Part shown: one piece after another, positions 43,074 to 50,835 of the stretch
Numbering within the stretch: the stretch's first letter is position 1
Layout: each line of letters starts with the position of its first letter
From: Variovorax sp. OK212
GTDB taxonomy: Bacteria > Pseudomonadota > Gammaproteobacteria > Burkholderiales > Burkholderiaceae_C
Reading direction: 5' to 3'
Assembly (NCBI RefSeq): GCF_900112425.1
Contig: NZ_FOLP01000015.1
Coordinates: forward strand, 62,001 to 126,000
DNA length: 64,000 nucleotides
Position numbers and translations under genes: made by a program
Notes under the pieces: generated by a model
Databases searched by the model: none
Seen by the model: the letters and a program-made list of their open reading frames with translations, nothing else
What the model was told of the DNA's origin: nothing

Positions 43074-43808
43074 GTGAACCCTCGCGACCCGAGTTCTCCT
43101 GCTTCCGCGCGGCGCGCCGGCGCGAAGCCAGGGCTGTGGCGCCGCTGGGGCGGGGCGGCCATTGGCGGGGTGCTGGTCGCCGCGCTGGTGGCGCTGGTAT
43201 GGCACCTGCTGTCGGACACCGCGAGCACCAAGCGCGTGGTGGCCGATGCGCCGATGCTCATGCTGCCGCCTCCGCCGCCACCCCCACCGCCGCCCGAGCC
43301 CGAGAAGCTGCCCGAGCCCGAGCCGGAAAAGATCAAACCCGTGTCAGAGCCCGAGCCCAAGCCGGTCGAGCCGCTGGAGCCGCCGAAGGACGACACCCCG
43401 CCCAGCCCGTCGAAAGACCTGGGCGACCCGGTGACGATGGACAGCGCGGCCCAGGCCGGCAACGACGCGTTCGGCATCCAGGCCGGCAGCGGCGGCGGCA
43501 TGAGCGGCACCGGTGGCGGCGGCGGACTGGGCAGCGGCTCCTACGGCCGCTACGTGGCCAACCTGCTGCAGCAGGCGCTGTCGCGCGACGCGCGCACCCG
43601 CCAGCTGGTGTTCGACGACATCCAGATCGACCTGTGGCTCGGCGCCGACGGCAAGACCGTGCGGGCGCAGCTGGTGCGCGGCACCGGCACGAGCGACATC
43701 GACGAAACGGTGCTCGCGCTGATCCGCGGCCTGGACCGCATCGACGAGAAACCGCCCGCGTCGCTGCGATTCCCGATGCGCGTGTCCATGAAGGGGCGCC
43801 GGCCATGA
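43074..43808 (+). CDS. TonB family energy transducer
   Basis: A 244-residue TonB-like protein: one membrane helix (about 27-46), a Pro/Glu/Lys-rich rod (about 60-115, starting with eleven prolines), a Gly-rich hinge and a C-terminal TonB domain (ARTRQLVFDDIQIDLWLGADGKTVRAQLVRGTG). It starts with GTG, with GAGGA upstream. It probably spans the periplasm and couples the adjacent ExbB/ExbD proton channel to an outer-membrane partner. Confidence 0.9.
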   Translation: MNPRDPSSPASARRAGAKPGLWRRWGGAAIGGVLVAALVALVWHLLSDTASTKRVVADAPMLMLPPPPPPPPPPEPEKLPEPEPEKIKPVSEPEPKPVEPLEPPKDDTPPSPSKDLGDPVTMDSAAQAGNDAFGIQAGSGGGMSGTGGGGGLGSGSYGRYVANLLQQALSRDARTRQLVFDDIQIDLWLGADGKTVRAQLVRGTGTSDIDETVLALIRGLDRIDEKPPASLRFPMRVSMKGRRP

Positions 43809-45667
43809 ACGCTGACCGCCTGCCGGTCCGTGCCCCGGCCGCCCCGACTGTCCCATTCAATCCTGTGAACGAAGCGATGAACCAACTTCAACAAACTCCG
43901 AGCCGGCGCGCCATGCCGGTCCTGCGCCAGTGCGCGCTCGCGGCGGCCGTGGCCTCCGTGTTCGTCTTCGCGCCCGGCACCGCCGCGGCCCAGGCCGCTC
44001 CGGCGGACACCTCCATGGTCAGGCTGATCCGCGGCCTGATCCAGAGCGGCACGCTCGCCAAGGACGTGGGCGAGGCCCTGCTCGCGCAGGCGCAGACCGA
44101 AGCCATGGCCGCGCAGCAGGCGCAGCGCATGCCGGCTTCGGCCACCGCCGCGTCGGCCAGCGCCGCCGGCACGGCTGGCGGTTTGCGCCTGGAAGCGGGC
44201 GACGTGCGCGTGCCCTACATCTCGCAGACCGTGCGCGACCAGATCCGCGACGAGGTCAAGGCCCAGGTCATGGCGCAGGCCAAGGACGAAGGCTGGGCCG
44301 CGCCCAACGAAACGCCCGAGTGGAGCAAGCGCATCCGCGTGGAAGGCGACGTGCGCGTGCGCAACGAGTCGCGCGGCTATGCCGGCGGCAACAGCGACAT
44401 CGAGACCAACTGGAGCGAGTTCAACAAGGGCTCGGGCTACGACGTCAACCCCAACACCAACCTGGCGCTGCCGTCGCTGCTGAACACCCGCCAGGACCGC
44501 CGCAACCTGTTCCGCGCCCGCGCGCGGCTGGGCGTGTTCGCCGACCTCACCGAGAACACCAAGGCCGGCGTGCGCCTGGCCTCGGGCAGCGACGAGAGCC
44601 CGGTGTCCACCACCCAGACGCTGGGCGGCGGCCTGAGCAAGAAGAGCGTGTGGCTCGACCAGATGTGGATCTCGCACAAGCCGGTCGACTGGCTCACCGT
44701 GACGGCGGGCCGCTTCGGCAACCCCTTCATGTCGAGCGACCTGCTGTACTCCAACGACCTGAACTTCGACGGCATCGCCGCGCAGTTCGACAAGAAGCTC
44801 ACGTCCAACAAGGACCTGTCGCTGTTCGGCACGCTCGGCCTGATCCCGCTGGAATATTCGTCGGACAACGCGCCGGCGCGCAACCAGATCAAGATGAAGA
44901 GCGAGAACAAGTGGCTGCTGGGCGCGCAGATCGGCGCCGACTGGAAGATCGACGACGACAACCGCGTGCGCGGCGCGCTCGCGTACTACAACTTCCGCAA
45001 CATCAGCGGCCAGGTCTCAGAGCCCTGCAAGCTGTATGCGGGCGTGGACGGCTGCAGCACCGACTGGTCGCGCCCGGCCTTCATGCAGAAGGGCAACACG
45101 CTCATGCTGCTGCGCGACATCTCGCTGGACCCGCTCAACCCGGCCGGCACGCCGCAGCCGCAGTTCGTGGGCCTGGCCTCCAAGTTCCGTCTGATCGACC
45201 TGAACCTGCGCTGGGACACGGCCGTGGCCGGCAACAACCTGCGCCTGGACGCGAACTTCGTGAAGAACTCCGCGTACGACTCGCGCGACATCTGGAACCG
45301 TGCCGGCCTGCGCGGCGCCATCGTGAACAACTTCGGCCCCACCGGCGGCGTGAGCCAGTCCGACTTCAAGAGCGGCGGCAATGCCTACATGGTGCAGGCG
45401 ACCTACGGCAAGCCGGCACCCACCGCGCGTGGCGACTGGAACGTGCTGGCGGGCTACAAGCGCATCGAGCCCGACGCCATGCCCGACGGCTACAACGACT
45501 CGACCTTCCACGGCGGCGGCACCAATGCGCGCGGCTACTTCCTGGGCGGCTCGTACGCGATCGACAAGAACATGTGGTTCACCGGCCGCTGGATCTCGAC
45601 CAAGGAGGTCTACGGACCGCCGCAGTCGATCGACACCCTGCAGCTCGAATTCAATGCGCGTTTCTAA
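43805..45667 (+). CDS. Putative outer-membrane porin
   Basis: A 620-residue beta-barrel protein of the putative-porin type. From a start at 43877 (MNQLQQTPSRRAMPVLRQC) the signal peptide ends at TAAAQA. The mature N-terminus is helical (SMVRLIRGLIQSGTLAKDVGEALL), then a barrel from about EWSKRIRVEGDVRVRNE, with a typical aromatic end (IDTLQLEFNARF). The ATG at 43805 overlaps the TonB stop codon (ATGA), but would give a long n-region before the signal peptide, so 43877 (596 residues) may be the real start. It lies in the secretion/TonB operon and could be the outer-membrane client of that TonB. Confidence 0.88.
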   Translation: MNADRLPVRAPAAPTVPFNPVNEAMNQLQQTPSRRAMPVLRQCALAAAVASVFVFAPGTAAAQAAPADTSMVRLIRGLIQSGTLAKDVGEALLAQAQTEAMAAQQAQRMPASATAASASAAGTAGGLRLEAGDVRVPYISQTVRDQIRDEVKAQVMAQAKDEGWAAPNETPEWSKRIRVEGDVRVRNESRGYAGGNSDIETNWSEFNKGSGYDVNPNTNLALPSLLNTRQDRRNLFRARARLGVFADLTENTKAGVRLASGSDESPVSTTQTLGGGLSKKSVWLDQMWISHKPVDWLTVTAGRFGNPFMSSDLLYSNDLNFDGIAAQFDKKLTSNKDLSLFGTLGLIPLEYSSDNAPARNQIKMKSENKWLLGAQIGADWKIDDDNRVRGALAYYNFRNISGQVSEPCKLYAGVDGCSTDWSRPAFMQKGNTLMLLRDISLDPLNPAGTPQPQFVGLASKFRLIDLNLRWDTAVAGNNLRLDANFVKNSAYDSRDIWNRAGLRGAIVNNFGPTGGVSQSDFKSGGNAYMVQATYGKPAPTARGDWNVLAGYKRIEPDAMPDGYNDSTFHGGGTNARGYFLGGSYAIDKNMWFTGRWISTKEVYGPPQSIDTLQLEFNARF

Positions 45668-45677
45668 GGAGCCGGCC

Positions 45678-46493
45678 GTGTCCAGAGGAAAGATCTTCCC
45701 GGCGCTGACGCTCGCCACGTTGGCCACGCTCGCCACCCTGGCGGTCCCTGCCGGCGTGGCGCATGCGCAGCCGCAACAGCAGCCCGGCGGCCAGAGCATG
45801 GAGGAGCGGCTTCGCGCGCAACTGCGCACGACCACGACCCAGCTGCAGCAGGCGCAGAACGAACTCGCCGTGCTGAAGGCGGGGCAACCCGCAGGTGCAG
45901 GTTCTGGTGCAGGTGCAGCGGTCGCCCCCGCGGGCGCCGCCACCGCGCCGGCCAGGTCCGAGCTCGACGCGCTGAAGAAGGAGCTGGCGCAAAGCCAGTC
46001 GCAGCTCGCGGCCGAACGCCAGGCGCGCGAGTCGGCCAGCGCCGGCAGCCAGCAACTGCGCCAGCAGGCGCAGGCCACCACCGAGAAGGCCACCGCGCAG
46101 ATCGGGCAGTACCGCAACGCCTACGACGAGCTGCTGAAGATGGCGCGCGCGTCGGAAGCCGAGCGGCAACGCCTGGCGGCCGAGAGCGCGACGCACCGCA
46201 CCGCCATGACGCAGTGCGAGGCCAAGAACACGCAGCTGTACGCGGTGGGGCAGGAGATTTTGCGGGCCTACGAGACGGTGGACGTGGGCACCGTGCTCGC
46301 GTCGCGCCAGCCGTTCGCGGCGCAGAGCCGCGTGAAGTTCGAGCAGATCGCGCAGCAGTACGGCGACAAGCTGTACGAGAGCAAGTTCGACGTGCGCGCC
46401 GTGGGCGCGCCGGCACAGGCCGCGGCCGCAACGCCGGCCGCCGCTGCTGCTCCTGCAACCCCTGCAGCCCCCGCATCCGGAGAAAAGCCATGA
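45678..46493 (+). CDS. Periplasmic coiled-coil protein of unknown function
   Basis: A 271-residue exported protein. GTG start with AAGGAG six to seven bases upstream. The signal peptide contains a 9-bp repeat coding LATLATLATLA and ends near GVAHAQ. The mature part has heptad-like Gln/Leu/Ala-rich coiled coil (about 40-75 and 100-180: MEERLRAQLRTTTTQLQQAQNEL, SELDALKKELAQSQSQL), then a compact C-terminal region (CEAKNTQLYAVGQEILRAYETVDVG) and an Ala/Pro tail. A helical hairpin protein in this place between porin and chaperone suggests a scaffold or chaperone role, but nothing identifies it. Confidence 0.82.
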   Translation: MSRGKIFPALTLATLATLATLAVPAGVAHAQPQQQPGGQSMEERLRAQLRTTTTQLQQAQNELAVLKAGQPAGAGSGAGAAVAPAGAATAPARSELDALKKELAQSQSQLAAERQARESASAGSQQLRQQAQATTEKATAQIGQYRNAYDELLKMARASEAERQRLAAESATHRTAMTQCEAKNTQLYAVGQEILRAYETVDVGTVLASRQPFAAQSRVKFEQIAQQYGDKLYESKFDVRAVGAPAQAAAATPAAAAAPATPAAPASGEKP

Positions 46494-47413
46494 AGCGCCT
46501 CCAGTCCTCCTCGGCCGCGGCGCTCGTGCTGCTGGCCTCCTCGGTCGGCGTGGCCAGCGCGCAGGTGCCGGTGGCCGTGCCGGGCAACGCCGTCGTGGCC
46601 CGTGTCGGCGACGTCACGGTGGCACAGGACGAGATCGAGAAGCTGCTGCAGGCGCTGCCCGAGGCCGAGCGTGCCGCCGTCAAGGCCGACCGTTCGACGC
46701 TCGACGGCTGGCTGCGCCAGCGCCTGCTGAGCGAGGCCGTGCTGCGCGACGCGCGCGCCAAGGGCTGGGCCGACAAGCCCGAGGTCAAGGCGAAGATCGA
46801 TGCGGCCACGCGCGAGGTTGCCGCGCGCGTCGTGAGCGCCACCTACCTCGACGCGGTGAGCCAGGTGCCCGCGGGCTTTCCGTCCGACGCGGAAGTGAAG
46901 GCCGCCTACGAACAGGGCAAGACCGGCTACAACCTGCCGGCCGCCTACCGCGTGGCGCAGATCTATCTGGCCACGCCAGACAGGAGCGCGGCCGCCGTGG
47001 CCAAGGTGCGCGACGAAGCCAACCGGCTTGCGCGCCAGGCCCGCACCGGCGACTTCGCCGCCGTGGCGCGCGCCAGCTCGCAGGACAAGCGCAGCGCCGA
47101 GCGCGGCGGCGAGGTCGACACGCTGCCGCTGGCGCGCATGCTGCCCGAGCTGCGCGACACCATCGCGAAGCTCAAGCCCGCGCAGGTGAGCGAGCCCGTG
47201 CAGTCCGAGGCCGGCTTTCACGTCGTGAAGCTGCTCGACGTGACGCCCGCGCGCACCGCCACGCTCGACGAGATGAAGCCCCAGCTGCAGGCCGCCTTGC
47301 GCCAGCAGCGCCAGCAGCAACTGGTGCAGGCCTACCTTGCACAGGTGGCGCCGGCGACGGCGCTGAGCATCGATGCCGCCGCGCTGGACGCGGCGCTCAA
47401 GAAGACCAACTGA
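46490..47413 (+). CDS. Periplasmic peptidyl-prolyl isomerase, PpiC/SurA-like
   Basis: A 307-residue exported chaperone/isomerase. The signal peptide ends at GVASAQ (residue 25). A helical SurA-type N-domain (VARVGDVTVAQDEIEKLL through RQRLLSEAVLRDARAKGW) is followed by a parvulin domain (YRVAQIYLATPDRSA through SEPVQSEAGFHVVKLLDV). It probably keeps the giant exoproteins or barrel proteins of this operon in a competent state in the periplasm. Start ATG overlaps the previous stop (ATGA). A PpiC-type gene also accompanies the Pdt locus of P. aeruginosa. Confidence 0.9.
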   Translation: MKRLQSSSAAALVLLASSVGVASAQVPVAVPGNAVVARVGDVTVAQDEIEKLLQALPEAERAAVKADRSTLDGWLRQRLLSEAVLRDARAKGWADKPEVKAKIDAATREVAARVVSATYLDAVSQVPAGFPSDAEVKAAYEQGKTGYNLPAAYRVAQIYLATPDRSAAAVAKVRDEANRLARQARTGDFAAVARASSQDKRSAERGGEVDTLPLARMLPELRDTIAKLKPAQVSEPVQSEAGFHVVKLLDVTPARTATLDEMKPQLQAALRQQRQQQLVQAYLAQVAPATALSIDAAALDAALKKTN

Positions 47414-47448
47414 TTCCATCCGCACACAAACACATCCACAGGGCCAAC

Positions 47449-48024
47449 ATGAACAACACTTCGACCCCCCCCGACACCAGCGACACCGCCGCAGCCCCCA
47501 TCGACATGCTGGACGCCGTCACGCCCGAGCAGGTGGCCGACGCCATCAAGGCTGCCGGCGGCGCCGTCACCAGCATCGAGCAGGACGGCGTGGTGCGCCT
47601 GCACAGCGCCAGCCACGGCATCGGCTTCCAGGTGATGTGGGGCAACCCCGTCACCACCACGCAGTACACCGACTTCACGCTGAGCTGCCCGCTGCATGTG
47701 CAGGGCGGCACCTTGCCCGAGGCGGTGCTGGCCTCGTGGCACCGCACCAAGCGCTTTGCGCGCGTGGCGCAGCACGGCGACTTCGTGGTGCTGGAGATGG
47801 ACGTGGTGGTGGCCGGCGGCGTGAGCCCCGCGTACCTGGCGTTCGCCGTGCGGCTGTGGATGCAGATGATGGGTGAGTTCTTCCTGCACCTGCGCAACTA
47901 CGGCCCGGCGGCGCAGACGCGCGCCGACGCCGCGAACGGCAACGACGGCAACAGCGCCAACACCGCAGAAGGCGCCGCCGGCGACAACACCGGGAACGCC
48001 CGGGGCGAAGCCGCGGCCGCCTGA
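47449..48024 (+). CDS. YbjN-domain-like protein
   Basis: A 191-residue cytosolic protein. Residues about 22-155 resemble the YbjN/type III-chaperone-like fold: TPEQVADAIKAAGGAVTSIEQDGVVRL, then FTLSCPLHVQGGTLPEAVLASWHRTKRFARVAQHGDFVVLEMDVVV. The C-terminal 40 residues are low-complexity Ala/Asn/Gly. There is no signal peptide. It is part of the rightward operon, 35 bp after the chaperone gene. Function unknown; possibly a cytosolic chaperone or sensor. Confidence 0.78.
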   Translation: MNNTSTPPDTSDTAAAPIDMLDAVTPEQVADAIKAAGGAVTSIEQDGVVRLHSASHGIGFQVMWGNPVTTTQYTDFTLSCPLHVQGGTLPEAVLASWHRTKRFARVAQHGDFVVLEMDVVVAGGVSPAYLAFAVRLWMQMMGEFFLHLRNYGPAAQTRADAANGNDGNSANTAEGAAGDNTGNARGEAAAA

Positions 48025-48026
48025 GG

Positions 48027-48260
48027 ATGCGCGCCATGCAGCGCAGCGGCGCGGCCGGCGACAGCCACGATTCGCCGACCGGCCGCGCGATCGTCGCCGC
48101 CGGCCGGCAGGCCCAGCGCGCGCGCCGCGCGGAGACCGTGCGCCAGAAGCAGCGCGCGGCCTTGCTGGCGCTGCTGGTGCAGACCATGGCGGAGCTCAAC
48201 ATCTCGATGGCCGAGCTCAACGCCGCGCGCCGCGCGGCCGCGCACGGCGGCGGCGATTGA
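48027..48260 (+). CDS. Small basic helical protein, unknown
   Basis: A 77-residue Arg/Ala-rich protein (GRQAQRARRAETVRQKQRAALLALLVQTMAELNISMAELNAARR). It is mostly helical with an amphipathic middle and no signal peptide. It starts two bases after the YbjN-like gene; the GAGG near the junction suits an internal ATG at 48036 better. No family is recognised. Its position in the operon and clean helical pattern support it being real, but GC-rich sequence can give such frames by chance. Confidence 0.5.
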   Translation: MRAMQRSGAAGDSHDSPTGRAIVAAGRQAQRARRAETVRQKQRAALLALLVQTMAELNISMAELNAARRAAAHGGGD

Positions 48261-48272
48261 GCGGGCGCTGCA

Positions 48273-48301
48273 TTCAACCTGTCACGAAGCGTCACTAGCA
48301 T
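48273..48301 (+). promoter_or_regulatory. Candidate promoter of cassette B
   Basis: TTCAAC (48273-48278), a 17-bp spacer and TAGCAT (48296-48301) form a plausible weak sigma-70 promoter. The spacer holds two GTCAC copies (48281, 48291), comparable to the GTCA repeats before the first receptor gene but phased by 10 rather than 11 bp. It lies 72 bp before the second receptor's ATG. Confidence 0.35.
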
Positions 48302-48372
48302 CGCGCCGACAAACGCAGTACGGCCACGCATTCATCGGCGAGCCGCTTCCCCTTCCCCTGACAGGACCAGGC

Positions 48373-49065
48373 ATGCTTCGGATGGCTCGGTCGCGCCTGG
48401 TTCGTGCCTTGACCTTGATCTTCGCTCTGCTGTCCGCGGCCTCCTGCCTTGCCGAAGGCGCGGCCCCGGCACAGCGCATCGGCTTCGACATTGCCGCGCA
48501 GCCGCTGGGCGACGCGCTGCAGGCCTACGCGAAGGCCACGGGCCTGTCGGTGTTCTTCGACGCACAGGTCACCGCCGGGCGCACCAGCGTGGCCGTGCAC
48601 GGCGAATTCACGCCGCAGGAGGCGCTGCGCCGCCTGCTCGAAGGCTCGGGGCTGGCGCCGCGCTTCGCGGCGGACACCACGCTCACGCTGGTCGACGACG
48701 CGGGCGCTTCGGTGCGTGCCGGTGTGCCGGCGTTGCCGGCGCCGTTTGCCGAGCCGCTGGCCGAGGGCAATGCGCGCGCGGTGCAGCGCGCGCTGGAGCG
48801 CATGCTGTGCCGCTGGCCGCGCGCGCAACCCGGCAGCTACCGCGCGGTGGTCCAGCTGTGGATCGGTCCCTCGGGCCATGTGCGCCGCACGCGCATGCTG
48901 GCCTCCACCGGCATCGCCCAGCGCGACGCGGCGCTGCGCGCGGCCATGGGCACGCTGGTGCTGGCGCCGCCCGCGAGCGAGGCCGAGCAACCGCTGACCA
49001 TCCTGCTGCTGCCGGACACCCAGGGCAGCACCGACGTCTGCGCCGCGCCGGACGCCGCGCCCTGA
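48373..49065 (+). CDS. VreA-like signalling receptor: STN domain plus TonB-like C-terminal domain (cassette B)
   Basis: A 230-residue paralogue of the receptor at 22545. Signal peptide to about residue 30 (LLSAASCLAEGA), STN domain (RIGFDIAAQPLGDALQAYAKATG through HGEFTPQEALRRLLEGSGLAP), a short linker, and a TonB-C-like domain (YRAVVQLWIGPSGHVRRTRMLASTG...). It has no barrel and no acidic linker like that of the first copy. It starts cassette B, 8 bp before its sigma gene. Confidence 0.85.
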   Translation: MLRMARSRLVRALTLIFALLSAASCLAEGAAPAQRIGFDIAAQPLGDALQAYAKATGLSVFFDAQVTAGRTSVAVHGEFTPQEALRRLLEGSGLAPRFAADTTLTLVDDAGASVRAGVPALPAPFAEPLAEGNARAVQRALERMLCRWPRAQPGSYRAVVQLWIGPSGHVRRTRMLASTGIAQRDAALRAAMGTLVLAPPASEAEQPLTILLLPDTQGSTDVCAAPDAAP

Positions 49066-49072
49066 GCCCGCG

Positions 49073-49621
49073 ATGGAACAGGACACCCCCGGCTTCCTGC
49101 GCGGCCTGCTCGTCAGCCGCTACCAGGACTTTCGCAACCGCCTCAAGCGCAAGTTCGGCTCCGAGGAAACCGCCGACGACGTGCTGCAGGAGACCTGGCT
49201 GCGCGTGCACCGCATGGCCGACCCCGGCCCGGTGCAAAGCCCCGTGGCCTACCTGCTGCGCATCGCGTCCAACGTGGCCGAGGACCGGCGCATCGCGAAC
49301 GGGCGGCTGCTCGACTTCGTGGAGGTCGAGGAGCTGCTGCGCTTTGCCGACGACAGCCACGACCCGGCGCGCGTGGCCGAGTCGCGCAGCGAGGTGCAGG
49401 CACTGGAGCGCGCGCTCGAGGAGCTGCCGCGCCGCCGGCGGGACATCTTCATTGCGTCGCGCGTGGACGAGACGCCGCACAAGGACATCGCGCTGCGCTA
49501 CGGCGTGTCGGTGCGCATCGTCGAGCGCGAAGTGAAGGCCGCGCTGGTGCATTGCGCGGGCCGGCTGGGCCGAGATGTGATCCAGAGGTTCGGTCCCGGC
49601 GCCGGAAAACAGTCTGAGTAA
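49073..49621 (+). CDS. ECF sigma factor, FecI/VreI-like (cassette B)
   Basis: A 182-residue ECF sigma factor paralogous to that at 23285. Region 2 reads EETADDVLQETWLRVH and region 4 LPRRRRDIFIASRVDETPHKDIALRYGVSVRIVEREV. The tail RDVIQRFGPGAGKQSE is shared. It probably directs expression of the second exoprotein gene. The anti-sigma gene begins five bases after its stop codon. Confidence 0.9.
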   Translation: MEQDTPGFLRGLLVSRYQDFRNRLKRKFGSEETADDVLQETWLRVHRMADPGPVQSPVAYLLRIASNVAEDRRIANGRLLDFVEVEELLRFADDSHDPARVAESRSEVQALERALEELPRRRRDIFIASRVDETPHKDIALRYGVSVRIVEREVKAALVHCAGRLGRDVIQRFGPGAGKQSE

Positions 49622-49625
49622 AAGC

Positions 49626-50630
49626 ATGATGGCCTCGACCACACCGCCCGACGACCGCAACGCCCTGCAAGACCAGGCGCGGGACTGGCTCGTGCGCCTC
49701 ACCTCGGGCCGCGCCACCACGGTGGACGCGCAGGACTTCAAGCGCTGGTGCGGCCAGAGCCCGCTGCATGCGCAGGCGATGACCGAGGCCACCCGGCTGT
49801 GGGACGCGGCCCGGCCCGCCGCGCAGGCCGTGGCGCAGCGCATGCGCGCTGCCGCTGGCGAACCGCCGCGCGCGGCCGGTGCCATCGCCTGGCCGCGGCC
49901 GGGCCGGCGCGAGTTCCTGGGCGCCGCGCTGGCCGCGGGCGTGGCCGCCTTCGTGGTGGTGCGCCCGCCGGCGCGGCTGTGGCCCGCGCTGTCGGACATG
50001 ACGGCCGACTACAGCACCGGCACCGGCGAGCAGCGCCAGGTGGTGCTGGCCGACTCGGTGGTGGTCGAGATGAACACGCAGACCAGCTTCAACCTGCGGC
50101 CCAGCGCCGAGGGCGAGCCCGCCGCGGTCGAGCTGGTCGACGGCGAGGCGCAGGTGCTGCTGGCGCCCGCGCGCGCCGCGCCCTTCAGGCTGAGCGCGGG
50201 CGGCGGCCAGCTGGTGGCCGCCGTGGGCAGCCGCTTCAACGTGCGCGCCACCGGGCCCGAGGTGTGCGTGACCTGCATGGCCGGGTCGCTCGAGTTGCGC
50301 TACGGCGACCAGCTGCTGGTGGCGCACGAGGCGCAGCAGCTGAACTACGGCCGCCAGGGCGCCGGCGTGACGCGCGCGCCCGACCTGGCGGCCGTCACGG
50401 CGTGGCGCGAGCGCGTGCTGGTGTTCAACGACACCCCGCTCGCCACGGTGGTCGACGAGATCAACCGCTACCGCCCGGGCCGCCTGATCGTGACCAATGC
50501 CGAGCTGGGCCGCCGCCGGGTGCAGGCGCGGTTGCGGCTCGAGCAGCTCGCGCGCGTCGAGACGCTGATTGCCGCGAGCTACGGCGCCAAGGTGACGGCG
50601 CTGCCGGCGGGCATCGTGCTGCTCGGCTAG
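49626..50630 (+). CDS. FecR/VreR-like anti-sigma regulator (cassette B)
   Basis: A 334-residue inner-membrane regulator. Cytosolic domain ARDWLVRLTSG through AQDFKRWCGQSPLHAQAM, a membrane segment (RREFLGAALAAGVAAFVVV, about residue 97), the FecR domain (TGTGEQRQVVLADSVVVEMN) and a C-terminal STN-like module (FNDTPLATVVDEINRYRPGR...). It lacks the Gly/Ser repeat insertion of the cassette A copy. Two adjacent ATGs (49626, 49629) are possible starts. Confidence 0.9.
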   Translation: MMASTTPPDDRNALQDQARDWLVRLTSGRATTVDAQDFKRWCGQSPLHAQAMTEATRLWDAARPAAQAVAQRMRAAAGEPPRAAGAIAWPRPGRREFLGAALAAGVAAFVVVRPPARLWPALSDMTADYSTGTGEQRQVVLADSVVVEMNTQTSFNLRPSAEGEPAAVELVDGEAQVLLAPARAAPFRLSAGGGQLVAAVGSRFNVRATGPEVCVTCMAGSLELRYGDQLLVAHEAQQLNYGRQGAGVTRAPDLAAVTAWRERVLVFNDTPLATVVDEINRYRPGRLIVTNAELGRRRVQARLRLEQLARVETLIAASYGAKVTALPAGIVLLG

Positions 50631-50667
50631 CGGTCGGCAGCGCTGTCGCGCACCTGCATGCGTTGCA

Positions 50668-50718
50668 TGACATGGCTGTGAAAAACATCGCCGCGCATGC
50701 CACCCCGGAAATTTATCC
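50668..50718 (+). promoter_or_regulatory. Candidate promoter of the second giant exoprotein gene
   Basis: TGACA (50668) and TGAAA (50679) are phased by 11 bp and followed by an A/T-rich AAATTTATCC at 50709-50718, at about the same distance (30 bp) as in the two other TPS promoters. The GCAGTCGC box of those promoters is absent. Weaker match than the other two. Confidence 0.35.
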
Positions 50719-50835
50719 CGTCTTTTGCAAACGCCGTGTCGGTCGCATCCGGCGAGCCCGGTCTCTTAAGCAGGGCACGGCGCCAGGGTGCCGTGTGAAG
50801 CAATCACGCGAACGGGTTTTCCTCCGAGGTACGAC

